Below the pieces are notes generated by a model, which did no database searches, was not told where the DNA came from, and worked only from the letters and a program-made list of their open reading frames with translations. A program made the position numbers and the translations under genes. Of a DNA stretch of 64,000 nucleotides, positions 33,585 to 42,528 are shown piece after piece. The stretch comes from Stenotrophomonas sp. 24(2023) (GTDB lineage: Bacteria > Pseudomonadota > Gammaproteobacteria > Xanthomonadales > Xanthomonadaceae), in assembly GCF_030913365.1 (NCBI RefSeq), contig NZ_CP133160.1, forward strand, positions 3,634,001 to 3,698,000, read 5' to 3'. Numbering within the stretch: the first letter of the stretch is position 1; the number at the start of each line of letters is the position of its first letter.

Positions 33585-35180
33585 TCAATTCTTGTTGGCG
33601 GAAATTTTACGCTTGTCGGCAGCCTGACCCCGCCGACGCTCCATGTGGCGGACCTGTTTGAACGCTCGGTCGAACTGCCCCGGTGTGTATGCGGGCAATG
33701 GCATTGGTGGGCCGTAGGCTTCAAGTGCAGCCAAACGGCTCGGGATGGTGCCAGGGTTGACGTAATGCTTCAGCCCGGGTGGCAGTGTCAGATCATGTCC
33801 CGTGATTTCCTGGACCACTTGAATGGCCACGTGATGTTCGTTGACCAAGGCATTGGCGACGTTGTGCCGGAAGCAGTGGAACGACTTCAGCCGGCCAGTC
33901 AGCCCGCGCTGGATAGCGTATCTCCGGAACTGATCGCCCAGGTTGTCACCGTAACCGTTCGTATCGGAATAGGGCAGGTGAGGGAACACGCGGTCATGGC
34001 CCGCGCGTTTCACATCGTCGATGAAGGCCAGAAAGCCGGCAGCAAGCACTGAGGTAGGCAACGGTACGAAACGCGAACTATGGGCGTTCTTCAGTCGCTG
34101 ATCAGTGCGACGGGCCCGGATATGGACACCCCATTGGCCGCTCTCTTGCGCCACATCATCTGTATACAACTGGCCGATTTCGCCAACTCTGGCTCCTGTG
34201 GCGAAGCCGAGGACGGTTCCCCACCAGCGGTGAGGGTATTTGATTGCCCATGCAGTGAACGCATCGTGGTCGAACAGCAACGCCAACTCTTCGGCTGAGA
34301 AGGGCTCGCGGCTGGGTGCGTCCGTCTTCGTCTTGGCGCGGTTGAGGATCGCTTTGTGAGGCGCTTTGGGGATGAGGTCTTCTGCGGCTTGGGCGTTGAA
34401 GAATGCGGCGATGCGATCGCGATGCTTCTCTTTCGTCCGCATGCTCAACCCCGCGTAGCCACCGTTTTTGGCCCTTGCCAGAATGTCGGCTGGGGCCAAG
34501 CCCGCAAACTCCTTTTTCTTGCTCGCATTGCTCGGGTAGACCTCCAGGGCATCGAGGAAAGAGCGGACGTCTGTGGCCGTGACCTGCTCGATCGGTTTGT
34601 CCTGGCCCAGCGCCAGGAAGAGGCCAAGGCTGTGTTCGGTGTCCAGCACGTTCTTGGCGCTGCGCTCGGCCCTCCGCATGTCGCCCAGATAGACGGTGAT
34701 GCGTTCGGACAGCAGGGGTCCCGGTCTGGCAATAGAGGTTGGGGATATCCCGAGCACGGCAGCTTGGAGTGGATCCTTCTTCGCAAGGTCCTCCAAGACC
34801 CGCAACAGCATGGCTTCGTCTTGCGGGGTGTTGATCTCTGCCTCGGCGATGGAAACTCCGTTGGGCAGCGTCACTCCCTTGATCGTCAAGTCGCGGTGTC
34901 CGTTTTCGCGGATGCTCCGCAGGACTTCTTCCAAATCCACGTTCACGCCCCCTCGCATTGTGTCGAATGCTTGGGATAGTGCCATTGCCATCTGGGCGGC
35001 GACCAGCCGTGCGGCATCGCCCATTGGCAAATACAGGGGGCGCAGTAGGTAGCGCGACCCAACCAAGGGCTGCAGCGGCGTGGGAACAAAGAACCGAGCG
35101 TAGACGCCGCTGCTGCGGCGTAGGAGATAAGGCTTCGGCACCGGAGTTTGATACCTCGTTTGATACCTCGCTCGGCTCAA
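33585..35180 (-). CDS. int: Tyrosine recombinase / integrase of the ssrA element
   Basis: 531 aa. An N-terminal DUF6538-like region and a core-binding (SAM-like) domain (about 150-270) precede the catalytic domain. The catalytic set is visible: Arg331 (ATGARVGE), Lys364, His435 and Arg438 (FHCFRHN), His462 (ITGH) and Tyr473 (LKHYVNP). The first codons repeat R-Y-Q-T because the 12-base arm-type repeats lie inside the gene start. It lies next to the ssrA attachment site, as usual for integrases using tmRNA. It should catalyse integration and excision. Confidence 0.93.
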   Translation of the reverse strand: MSRARYQTRYQTPVPKPYLLRRSSGVYARFFVPTPLQPLVGSRYLLRPLYLPMGDAARLVAAQMAMALSQAFDTMRGGVNVDLEEVLRSIRENGHRDLTIKGVTLPNGVSIAEAEINTPQDEAMLLRVLEDLAKKDPLQAAVLGISPTSIARPGPLLSERITVYLGDMRRAERSAKNVLDTEHSLGLFLALGQDKPIEQVTATDVRSFLDALEVYPSNASKKKEFAGLAPADILARAKNGGYAGLSMRTKEKHRDRIAAFFNAQAAEDLIPKAPHKAILNRAKTKTDAPSREPFSAEELALLFDHDAFTAWAIKYPHRWWGTVLGFATGARVGEIGQLYTDDVAQESGQWGVHIRARRTDQRLKNAHSSRFVPLPTSVLAAGFLAFIDDVKRAGHDRVFPHLPYSDTNGYGDNLGDQFRRYAIQRGLTGRLKSFHCFRHNVANALVNEHHVAIQVVQEITGHDLTLPPGLKHYVNPGTIPSRLAALEAYGPPMPLPAYTPGQFDRAFKQVRHMERRRGQAADKRKISANKN

Positions 35181-35200
35181 ACGTGTCTATCAAACTCCGG
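35141..35200. promoter_or_regulatory. Right-end recombinase binding region and int control site
   Basis: Two 12-base direct repeats (TGATACCTCGTT and TGATACCTCGCT, 35149-35172) are embedded in a 13-bp perfect inverted repeat (35141-35153 and 35188-35200). The site overlaps the integrase start codon, so binding may also repress int. Confidence 0.6.
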
Positions 35201-35248
35201 GCCTAACCCTTGCGAAATCAGTCGCTTAGCGATAGATTCCGCTTACAG

Positions 35249-35266
35249 TTGGTGGAGGTGGGCGGA
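35249..35266. repeat. Right attachment site within ssrA 3' end
   Basis: TTGGTGGAGGTGGGCGGA, identical to the left copy at 24445-24462. It encodes the acceptor end of the tmRNA, so the gene stays intact after insertion. Confidence 0.85.
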
Positions 35267-35603
35267 ATTGAACCGCCGTCCGAAGGCACTCCATCCCCAG
35301 CACTACATGCTTAGCTCACCGTTGGATCTCGTCCCCGAACAGCACGGTGCGCAAAGCGCATCCGGGAACCAGCCTGTTGTGTTCTAGTGCCGGACTGACA
35401 GGCAGCCGTCCAGCGCGATTCCATGATAGTGACTCTACACCGCGAGCATGGACACAAGCGGTTTCGAGGCTTAGGCCTTAAGCGGCCAGAGCGTAGTTGT
35501 CGTCGTTGGCAACTAGAGTTTTGCAGCTGGATTTACGAGGAAAGCTACCCCCTCGGCATGCGCCAGGCAACTTCACAACCCCCGTCGAAACCAATGCACC
35601 CCC
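35250..35603 (-). ncRNA. ssrA: Transfer-messenger RNA (tmRNA)
   Basis: About 354 nt. The 5' end GGGGGUG pairs with the 3' CACCUCC before ACCA (7 bp, one G-U), and the T-arm (GGCGGTTCAATTCCGCC) is clear. The tag frame reads A-N-D-D-N-Y-A-L-A-A then stop, the standard degradation tag form. It rescues stalled ribosomes with SmpB, whose gene lies 1.8 kb away. The 3' end is the integration target; see the att sites. Confidence 0.97.
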
Positions 35604-35725
35604 GGTTTCTTCAAGTCTTGCAAGGCGTTGAGGACCCCGGCCGGAAACGCTGGCATGGGTCCTGCCCAACACGGCGAATACTACGGCAATCTTCCTGAAC
35701 AGTCACGCGGCAGGCCGCGCGCCGA

Positions 35726-36586
35726 TCACAGGTGCGCCTGGAACCATCCGGTCTGGAGTGCAACGACCTTGCCGAAGTGGTCACCGGTGTAGATGTCGTA
35801 ATGGCGGGCGCCGGGTTCTTCGTGCAGCTGCTTCACCGGCGCGGCGACGGCATCGAACAGGGCGCGGCCCTGGGCCGGGGGATTGACCGTGTCCTGGCCG
35901 GCCACCACCACCAGCGTGGGGCAGGTGACCTGCGCGGCGGCCAGGGCCGGTGCGTAGTTCAGCGTCTCCCTGACCGTCAGGAAGGGGATCTTGATGTCCA
36001 TGGCCGGGTGCTTGACCCGGTTCTCCTCGAAGAACGCCTTGGATTCAGGGTCGTTCAGCACGCGCGTGACGCCCACGAACATCTCCTTCCCGGTGACCTT
36101 CTGCTTCTCCGCCATCTTGTCCAGGGTCGCGATGAAGCCTTCCTTTTCCGTGTCGCTCATCTGGCCGGTCACCACCGCCTCGCCATCGGCGAAACCCAGC
36201 TGGCTGACGATGCCGCGGATGTCGCCATCGCGGGCAGCAGCACCGAAGACGTGGCCGCCTCCCAGCGAGGTGCCCCACAGGCCGATGCGCGCCGGGTCCA
36301 CCTGCGGCAGGCTCCGGGTCCAGCCGATGACGGTCAGGATGTCCTCGATCTGCAGAGCCGGCACCAGCCGGCCGCGTTCGCCCTCGCTGGCCCCGAAGCC
36401 CCGGTAGTCGAACGTAACGGTGACAAAACCGGCGTTGGCGAAGGCGTTGGCGAAATCGGGCAGCAGCAGGTCCTGGATGCCACAGAAGCCGTGGCACAGG
36501 ATGACCGCCGGCTTCCTGCCATCCCCGGCGGGGGAGCGGAGCGTTGCGGCGATGCCCTGGGGAAGCGTGTGCGTCGAGGTGTCCAT
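35726..36586 (-). CDS. Alpha/beta hydrolase, dienelactone hydrolase-like
   Basis: 286 aa from ATG 36586. Nucleophile elbow GTSLGG (about residue 107), an oxyanion region LCHGFCGIQD, a later acidic residue in AGQDTVNPP and His in ARHYDIYTGDH complete a serine hydrolase triad. It resembles DLH/YjfP-type esterases without a signal peptide. Substrate unknown. Confidence 0.82.
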   Translation of the reverse strand: MDTSTHTLPQGIAATLRSPAGDGRKPAVILCHGFCGIQDLLLPDFANAFANAGFVTVTFDYRGFGASEGERGRLVPALQIEDILTVIGWTRSLPQVDPARIGLWGTSLGGGHVFGAAARDGDIRGIVSQLGFADGEAVVTGQMSDTEKEGFIATLDKMAEKQKVTGKEMFVGVTRVLNDPESKAFFEENRVKHPAMDIKIPFLTVRETLNYAPALAAAQVTCPTLVVVAGQDTVNPPAQGRALFDAVAAPVKQLHEEPGARHYDIYTGDHFGKVVALQTGWFQAHL

Positions 36587-36838
36587 CAGTATCCAGATAA
36601 GCAGGCGTGGGGGAGGGAGATCGTGGCAGGCGGCGGCGTGGCCGGGTGTGCGCTGCGTCATGGTCGCCGACAGCGGGCGCGGTTGCCTTGCTGCTTATGG
36701 TGGCTTCCATTCATGGAGGGCTGCTGGCGGGCCGTGGGCGATGAAGGGAAACGGTCATAGCGAGTTGCTAACGTCATCCAAACCTTTTTGCGACACACTG
36801 AGGGCGAGGATCAGGACAGTGCGAGTCGGAGGCCTTCG

Positions 36839-37408
36839 GTGACGGACGTGACACAACAGCGCAGCCTGCGGGAACTGGTGGGGCCGGTCGGTGCGGCCTA
36901 CCAGCAGCGTGCATTGCCGCCGGGCTGGGTCTGGGCGCTGCTGTCGCTGACCCTGCTGGCCGCCTGCCTGGCCGCGCTGCCGGCGATCGCGGCCACGGCG
37001 CTGCTGGCCAGCGCCGTGGTGGTGCACTGGCCGCGCCGCAACCAGGCGCAGTGGATGGGGTGGCGGGTGTTCGGCCTGGCCGTGCTGGCGCTGGCGGCCT
37101 GGGGGCCGGATGTCCTGGCCCTGTGGTTCGAGCACGGCCTGGCGCTGGTGCTGATGGCGCTGGCCGGTACCAGCGTGCTGGCCTATGTGCACCAGTCCCG
37201 GCAGATGGCCCGGCAGCTGCAGTGCGCGGCCGACGCGATGGATGACGGCCAGTTGATGGCCCTGCTGCCGGCCGATGCCGCGCAGATGGCCCGCCAGTGG
37301 CGGGAGGGCGATGACCGCCATGCCCCGGAACTGGCGGTGGTGATGCACCTGGCGGTGATGCATGCGGCGCTGGCGCCGCGCTGCCAGCGCCGCATGCTGG
37401 CGGGCTGA
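36839..37408 (+). CDS. Conserved membrane protein, unknown function
   Basis: 189 aa from GTG 36839, with GGAGG 6 bases upstream (a frame from 36788 is less likely). Hydrophobic spans at about 30-50, 52-68 and 78-115 are followed by a soluble tail rich in Met, Gln and Arg. No family recognised. Confidence 0.65.
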   Translation: MTDVTQQRSLRELVGPVGAAYQQRALPPGWVWALLSLTLLAACLAALPAIAATALLASAVVVHWPRRNQAQWMGWRVFGLAVLALAAWGPDVLALWFEHGLALVLMALAGTSVLAYVHQSRQMARQLQCAADAMDDGQLMALLPADAAQMARQWREGDDRHAPELAVVMHLAVMHAALAPRCQRRMLAG

Positions 37409-37444
37409 CCGGTCCCCAGCGGCGTACCGCCGGGCAGTGCCCGC

Positions 37445-37948
37445 TCAGGCGTCCCGGTTGCCCCGGCGCATCACGCGCTGCTTTTCGATCGCCCAGTCAC
37501 GGTCCTTGGCGGCATCGCGCTTGTCGTGGTTCTGCTTGCCCTTGGCCAGCGCAACCTCGAGCTTGATCTTGTTCTTGCTCCAGTACATCGCGGTGGGCAC
37601 GATCGTGTAGCCGTCGCGCTCGACCTTGCCGATCAGCTTGTCGATCTCGTTCCGGTGCAGCAGCAGCTTGCGCTCGCGCCGGTCATTGGCCACCACGTGG
37701 GTGGAGGCCTGGATCAACGGGGTGATCTGCGCGCCGATCAGGTAGATCTCCCCGCGCTTCACATACGCGTAGGCGTCGATGATGTTGCCGCGTCCGGCGC
37801 GGATCGACTTCACCTCCCAGCCCTGCAGGGCCAGGCCGGCTTCGAAGCGCTCCTCGATGTGGTACTCGTGGCGGGCACGCTTGTTCAACGCGATGGTTTT
37901 GTTGGCCGTCGCGCTCTTTGCTTTATCCTTGCCGCTGTTCTTGCTCAT
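37445..37948 (-). CDS. smpB: SsrA-binding protein
   Basis: 167 aa. [29 protein letters not shown] is the family start (in part), and [19 protein letters not shown] the central part; the C-terminal tail is Lys/Arg-rich. It binds tmRNA and carries it to the stalled ribosome. It is close to ssrA, as in many genomes. Divergent from ratA. Confidence 0.97.
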   Translation of the reverse strand: MSKNSGKDKAKSATANKTIALNKRARHEYHIEERFEAGLALQGWEVKSIRAGRGNIIDAYAYVKRGEIYLIGAQITPLIQASTHVVANDRRERKLLLHRNEIDKLIGKVERDGYTIVPTAMYWSKNKIKLEVALAKGKQNHDKRDAAKDRDWAIEKQRVMRRGNRDA

Positions 37949-38004
37949 TTCCGTATTGTCTCCGATTCGGGCCCGCCCGGTCGATTGCCGAACGCTTCCG
38001 TCTT

Positions 38005-38430
38005 ATGCCTACCATCCGCCGCAGCGCCCTGGTCGAACACTCGGCCGCGCACATGTTCGATCTGGTCAACGATGTCCAGGCCTATCCGCGCCGCTTCCGC
38101 TGGTGCTCCGGGGCGAGCATCCTCGAGCAGGGGCAGGACCGGCTGGTGGCCCGGCTGGACCTGGGGCTGGGTTCGTTCAGCACCTGGTTCATGACCGAAA
38201 ACACCCTGCAGCGCCCGCACAGCATCGACATGCAGCTGCGCGACGGCCCGTTCAAGCAGCTGCATGGCCGCTGGGAATTCCATGCGCTGGCCGAAGATGC
38301 CTGCAAGGTCAGCCTGATCCTGGAGTTCGAGCCCAGTTCGCGGCTGCTGGGGCCGGCGCTGGCGATCGGCTTCCAGGGGCTGGCCGACCGGATGGTGAAT
38401 GATTTCGTCCGCGTCGCCGACGAGGGCTGA
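38005..38430 (+). CDS. ratA: RatA-type START-domain protein (Coq10 family)
   Basis: 141 aa START-like domain (MFDLVNDVQAYPRRFRWC; LILEFEPSSRL). In E. coli RatA was described as inhibiting ribosome association; relatives bind ubiquinone. The order smpB-ratA-rnfH is conserved in gammaproteobacteria. Start ATG 38005 matches the family N-terminus. Confidence 0.9.
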   Translation: MPTIRRSALVEHSAAHMFDLVNDVQAYPRRFRWCSGASILEQGQDRLVARLDLGLGSFSTWFMTENTLQRPHSIDMQLRDGPFKQLHGRWEFHALAEDACKVSLILEFEPSSRLLGPALAIGFQGLADRMVNDFVRVADEG

Positions 38431-38434
38431 GCCG

Positions 38435-38692
38435 ATGATTGCCGTCGAGGTGGTGCTGGCCTGGCCGGACCGGGTGGACAGCCGCCTGCTCCAGCTGCCG
38501 GACGAGGCGACAGTGGCCGATGCCGTGGCCGCCTGCGCGATTCCCGGGGCCGCGGACTGCCCGGCGGTGGCGGTGCACGGGGTTCTGGCAGCGCCGGGCC
38601 AGCTCCTGCTGGACGGTGACCGGGTCGAACTGCTCAGGCCGTTGCTGGCCGACCCCAAGGACAACCGCCGGCGGCGCGCGCGCGGCGGCTGA
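38435..38692 (+). CDS. rnfH: RnfH-family ubiquitin-like protein
   Basis: 85 aa, start 4 bases after the ratA stop. It has a beta-grasp pattern (VEVVLAWPDRVDSRLLQLP ... VELLRPLLADPKDNRRRRA), typical of RnfH/RatB. Function is poorly known. Confidence 0.88.
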   Translation: MIAVEVVLAWPDRVDSRLLQLPDEATVADAVAACAIPGAADCPAVAVHGVLAAPGQLLLDGDRVELLRPLLADPKDNRRRRARGG

Positions 38693-38728
38693 ACCGGACC
38701 CGCCCGGTGCGGGCGGGCCGATGGCGCC

Positions 38729-39121
38729 TCAGCGACCGCCCTTCTTCTTTTCCTTCGGCAGGTTGCGGCCGAACTGGCGCACGGTCTGCTGGGCCAGGGT
38801 CTGGTCGTTGGCCGGGAAGTAGTCGCCTTCCCAGCGGGTGACCGCTTCATTGTCGAAGTACACGGTGAAGTTCTTCACTTCGGTCCGGCCCAAGCGGTTC
38901 ACGCGCTGGCTGGAGGTGTAATCCCAGCGCTGGGCGTGGAACGGGTCCGGAATGGACGGGGTGCCCAGCAGCGCATTGACCTGCTGCTTGCTCTGCCCGA
39001 CCTGCAGCTTGGCCACGGCATCTTCCCGGATCAGGTTGCCCTGATAGATGGGTTGCTTGTAGATGATGCCGCAGCCCGTGGTGGACAGGGCGACGGCGGC
39101 GACCAGCAGGAGATTGCGCAT
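38729..39121 (-). CDS. bamE: BamE, outer membrane assembly lipoprotein
   Basis: 130 aa. The lipobox TTGC (Cys 17) ends the signal peptide, then YKQPIYQGNLI, KLQVGQSKQQVNALLGTP and YFDNEAV are typical of BamE (SmpA). It is part of the BAM complex that inserts outer-membrane proteins. Divergent from fur, as in many gammaproteobacteria. The Lys-rich end is longer than in E. coli. Confidence 0.93.
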   Translation of the reverse strand: MRNLLLVAAVALSTTGCGIIYKQPIYQGNLIREDAVAKLQVGQSKQQVNALLGTPSIPDPFHAQRWDYTSSQRVNRLGRTEVKNFTVYFDNEAVTRWEGDYFPANDQTLAQQTVRQFGRNLPKEKKKGGR

Positions 39122-39225
39122 CGAGGAAGGGCGGTTGAGGAAATCGATCCGATGATACACTCCCGGCGTGCCACCGCGACCCAATCCGAGGCAGCTGGCG
39201 CTAAATCGCCAATGAACGGAGCTTT

Positions 39226-39633
39226 ATGGAAACCCACGACCTGCGCAAAGTCGGCCTGAAGGTGACCCATCCGCGGATGCGGATCCTGGCACTGCTGGAG
39301 CAGCGCACCCCCCATCACCACATGACGGCCGAAGACATCTACCGCCAGCTCCTGGAGCATGGCGACGAGATCGGCCTGGCAACGGTCTACCGCGTGCTGA
39401 CCCAGTTCGAGGCGGCCGGGCTGGTGCTCAAGCACAATTTCGAAGGCGGCCAGGCCGTCTACGAACTGGACCGTGGCGGCCACCACGACCACATGGTCGA
39501 TGTGGACACCGGCAAGATCATCGAGTTCGAAAGCAGCCAGATCGAAGAGCTGCAGCGCAAGATCGCCGCCGAACATGGTTACGAGCTGGAAGAGCATTCG
39601 CTGGTGCTGTACGTGCGCAAGAAGCGACGCTGA
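39226..39633 (+). CDS. fur: Ferric uptake regulator
   Basis: 135 aa. Winged HTH (LKVTHPRMRILALLEQ, IYRQLLEHGDEIGLATVYRVL) and metal-binding histidines (GGHHDHMVDVDTGKIIEF) are intact. It represses iron-uptake genes with Fe2+. It shares a 104-base promoter region with bamE and ends in a terminator. Confidence 0.97.
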   Translation: METHDLRKVGLKVTHPRMRILALLEQRTPHHHMTAEDIYRQLLEHGDEIGLATVYRVLTQFEAAGLVLKHNFEGGQAVYELDRGGHHDHMVDVDTGKIIEFESSQIEELQRKIAAEHGYELEEHSLVLYVRKKRR

Positions 39634-39658
39634 CACCGGCGTGGCGAAGGCGAGCAGA

Positions 39659-39682
39659 CCCCGGGCCCGGCCCGGGGTTTTT
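39659..39682 (+). terminator. Terminator after fur
   Basis: A 7-bp GC stem (39659-39665 with 39671-39677), a 5-base loop and TTTTT. Confidence 0.9.
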
Positions 39683-39766
39683 CGTTGGGGCGCCTGCCGG
39701 CGTACGCGGGTCCGGTTGTGAAATAGAATGCGTTCCTGTCCCGATCCGTGAATTGGATTCACTGCC

Positions 39767-40684
39767 ATGGCGCGCAACGACATCAACCGGTCCGGGGAAC
39801 TGGAGGTTTTCATCCGGGTGATCGAGGCGGGCGGCTTTTCCGCCGCGGCCCGGACCCTGGAGATGACCCCCTCGGCGGTCAGCAAGCTGGTGGCCAGGCT
39901 GGAGCAGCGGCTGGGCACGCGCCTGCTGCAGCGTTCCACCCGGCAGGTGCAGCTGACCAGCGAAGGACGCACGTTCTACGAGCGCGGGGTGCGGGTGCTG
40001 GCCGACCTGGACGAGGCCGAGCGCTGCGCCAGCGCCCATGAAGTGCCCCGTGGCCGGCTGCGGGTGAATGCCAACGTGCCGTTCGGCCAGCATTTCCTGC
40101 TGCCGCTGTTGCCGGCATTCCTGGCGGCGCACCCGATGGTCACGGTGGATGTCGCGCTCAACGATGAAGTCATCGATCTGCTGGAGCAGCGGACCGATGT
40201 GGCGGTGCGTGCAGGGCCGCTGAAGAATGAACGCCTGGTGGCGCGCCGTCTCGGGGCGACCCCGATGATGATCGTGGCCTCGCCGGCCTACGCCGCGCGG
40301 CATGGCCTGCCGCGCAGCGTCGATGCGCTGCAGGGCCACAACCGCCTGGACATCGGCCATGCCCGGGCACAGCCGGGCTGGCCGCTGCAGGTGGACGGGG
40401 AACTGCATGTCGTGCCGCCACGGGGCAGTGTCCGCGCCAGCAATGGGGATGCCCTGCGCCAACTGGCCATCGCCGGGGTGGGGCTGGCCCGCCTTGCGAC
40501 GTTCCAGGTGCTGGCGGACATCGCCGCCGGGCGCCTGTTGCCGGTGCTGGAGGAGTCCAACCCGGGCGACCTGGAGGAGGTGCACGCGGTGTACCTGGGG
40601 CAGGGCGGCTACCTGCCGCTGCGGGTGCGCGCCTTCCTGGACTTCCTGGCTGGGCAGGTGGACCTGTCGCGGCCTCTGGGGTGA
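39767..40684 (+). CDS. LysR-family transcriptional regulator
   Basis: 305 aa. HTH at about 11-70 (FIRVIEAGGFSAAARTLEMT; SAVSKLVARLEQRLG) and an effector domain to the end. The CrgA/DsdC-like subfamily with NxNVPFG is plausible. There is no divergent target gene, so regulation is not clear. Confidence 0.88.
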   Translation: MARNDINRSGELEVFIRVIEAGGFSAAARTLEMTPSAVSKLVARLEQRLGTRLLQRSTRQVQLTSEGRTFYERGVRVLADLDEAERCASAHEVPRGRLRVNANVPFGQHFLLPLLPAFLAAHPMVTVDVALNDEVIDLLEQRTDVAVRAGPLKNERLVARRLGATPMMIVASPAYAARHGLPRSVDALQGHNRLDIGHARAQPGWPLQVDGELHVVPPRGSVRASNGDALRQLAIAGVGLARLATFQVLADIAAGRLLPVLEESNPGDLEEVHAVYLGQGGYLPLRVRAFLDFLAGQVDLSRPLG

Positions 40685-40752
40685 GCGGCAACGACGGCCC
40701 GGTGGGTGCCCGCTGAGGTTGCCTGCGCGCCCAGCGGGCGCGTTACCGCCAC

Positions 40753-42414
40753 TCAGGCCTGCAGCAGCTTGCGGGCCGCCGCGCGCGCTTCCTTGCTCAC
40801 TTCCACGCCGCCGAGCATGCGTGCCAGTTCTTCCTCGCGGGCCTTGGCGTCCAGCTTCTCCACGGCACTCTGGGTCATGCCATCCACTGGCGCCTTGCTG
40901 ACGCGGTAGTGGGCATGGCCCTTGGACGCGACCTGGGGCAGGTGGGTAACGCACAGCACCTGGCGCTTCTCGCCGAGGGCGCGCAGCTTCTGGCCGACGA
41001 TGTCGGCCACCGCGCCGCCGATGCCCGAATCGACTTCATCGAACACCATGGTCGGTACGGCATCCAGGTCCAGCGCAGCCACTTCGATGGCCAGCGAGAT
41101 GCGCGACAGTTCGCCGCCGGAGGCCACCTTGCGCAGCGGGCGCGGGGGCTGGCCGGCGTTGGCCGCCACCAGGAACTCGGCGCGCTCGGCGCCCAGCGGA
41201 TCGGGCCGGGCCACGTCCAGCGGTTCCAGTGCGATCAGGAACTGGCCGCCGCCCATGCCCAGCTCGGCGATCAGGCCGGTGGTGGTGGCCGACAGCTCGG
41301 TGGCCGCGCGCTGGCGGCTGGCGCTGAGCACGGCCGCCTGCTCGCGCCAGGCGCTGGCGGCCTTGTCGATCTCACCGGCCAGGCGCTGCAGGCGCACGTC
41401 GGCCCCGCGCAGCTGTTCCACCTCGGCCTGCATGCGTTCGCGCTGGGCAGCCAGTTCGTCCATCGGCACGCGGTGCTTGCGCGCCAGGTCGTGCAGGCGG
41501 CCCAGGCGGCGTTCGTTCTCCTCGAACTGCTCGGGGTCGGCGTCCAGGTCGTCGTGGACACGGTCGAGCAGGGCCAGCGCCTCGTGCAGCTGGATGGCGG
41601 CGTTGTCGATCAGGCCGTCCACCTCGCCCAGGCGGGGATCGTGTTCGGCGACGCGCGACAGGTCGTGGCGGACCTGCTGCAGCAGGCCCAGTGCGGAAAT
41701 GCCGTCATCGCCGTTGAGCTGGCCGCTGGCCCCTTCGCAGGCCGCCAGCAGGGCGCTGGCATGGGCCTGGCGGCGGTGGCTGGCGCCGAGCGCGGCGATC
41801 GCGTCGGGCTCCAGGTCTTCGCGTTCCAGTTCGCGCAGCTGGTGTTCCAGGAAGCCGATGCGGTCGCTGACATCGCCCTGCTGCGACAGGGCCTCGGCTT
41901 CGTCCACCAGCGCCTGCCAGACGGCCGCCGCCTGGCGTACCCGGCGGCGTTCGGCGGCGTTGCCGGCGTAGGCGTCGAGCAGGCCCATCTGCGACGGGCG
42001 CGACAGCAGCGCCTGCTGTTCGTGCTGGCCATGGATCTCGACCAGGAACGCGGCCAGTTCCCCGAGCTGGGTCAGGGTGACGGGGCGGCCGTTGATCCAG
42101 GCCCGTGAGCCACCGTCGGCACGGATCACCCGGCGCAGCTGGCACTGGTTGTCGTCATCCAGTTCGTTGTCGGCCAGCCAGCGACGGGCGCCCTCCAGGG
42201 CGTCGAGCGCGAATTCGGCCGACAGCTCGGCGCGGGCCGCGCCATGGCGGACCACGCCACTGTCGGCGCGCAGGCCGGACAGGAAGCCCAGCGCGTCGAC
42301 CATCAGCGACTTGCCGGCACCGGTTTCACCGGAAACAACGGTCATGCCGGGGCCGAATTCCAGTTCGGTGGCGCGGACGACGGCGAAATCCTTGATGGAA
42401 AGATGTCTGAGCAT
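40753..42414 (-). CDS. recN: DNA repair protein RecN
   Basis: 553 aa from ATG 42414 (MLRHLSIKDFAVVRATELEF). Walker A (GETGAGKS), a long central coiled coil (about 155-370) and the C-terminal signature and Walker B (SGGELSRISLAIEV, TMVFDEVDSGIGG) mark an SMC-like ATPase. It acts in double-strand-break repair. The pair with hrcA, divergent over about 114 bases, is conserved. Confidence 0.96.
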   Translation of the reverse strand: MLRHLSIKDFAVVRATELEFGPGMTVVSGETGAGKSLMVDALGFLSGLRADSGVVRHGAARAELSAEFALDALEGARRWLADNELDDDNQCQLRRVIRADGGSRAWINGRPVTLTQLGELAAFLVEIHGQHEQQALLSRPSQMGLLDAYAGNAAERRRVRQAAAVWQALVDEAEALSQQGDVSDRIGFLEHQLRELEREDLEPDAIAALGASHRRQAHASALLAACEGASGQLNGDDGISALGLLQQVRHDLSRVAEHDPRLGEVDGLIDNAAIQLHEALALLDRVHDDLDADPEQFEENERRLGRLHDLARKHRVPMDELAAQRERMQAEVEQLRGADVRLQRLAGEIDKAASAWREQAAVLSASRQRAATELSATTTGLIAELGMGGGQFLIALEPLDVARPDPLGAERAEFLVAANAGQPPRPLRKVASGGELSRISLAIEVAALDLDAVPTMVFDEVDSGIGGAVADIVGQKLRALGEKRQVLCVTHLPQVASKGHAHYRVSKAPVDGMTQSAVEKLDAKAREEELARMLGGVEVSKEARAAARKLLQA

Positions 42415-42528
42415 GGGGAGTGGGTCTGGCAAGCCGCGCAACGCTAGCATGCGCGGGCGGCGGCTCCAATGACTTGCCAAGGTCGGGTCAGGCCATTATC
42501 TAGTGCCTGTGTCTCACAGGCTGATTCC

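Larger units (their letters stand above)
24445..35266. mobile_element. Integrative mobilizable element (about 10.8 kb) in the 3' end of ssrA
   Basis: Bounded by an 18-base direct repeat that matches the last 16 bases of the tmRNA gene plus two bases (24445-24462 and 35249-35266). It contains a tyrosine recombinase next to the ssrA end, a MobQ-type relaxase, a TraD-like protein, an RSF1010-like oriT, an Xre regulator and cargo, but no type IV secretion genes. It should therefore excise and be mobilised only with help from another conjugative element. Part of the cargo (30.3-32.5 kb) has markedly lower GC than the rest. Confidence 0.88.
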
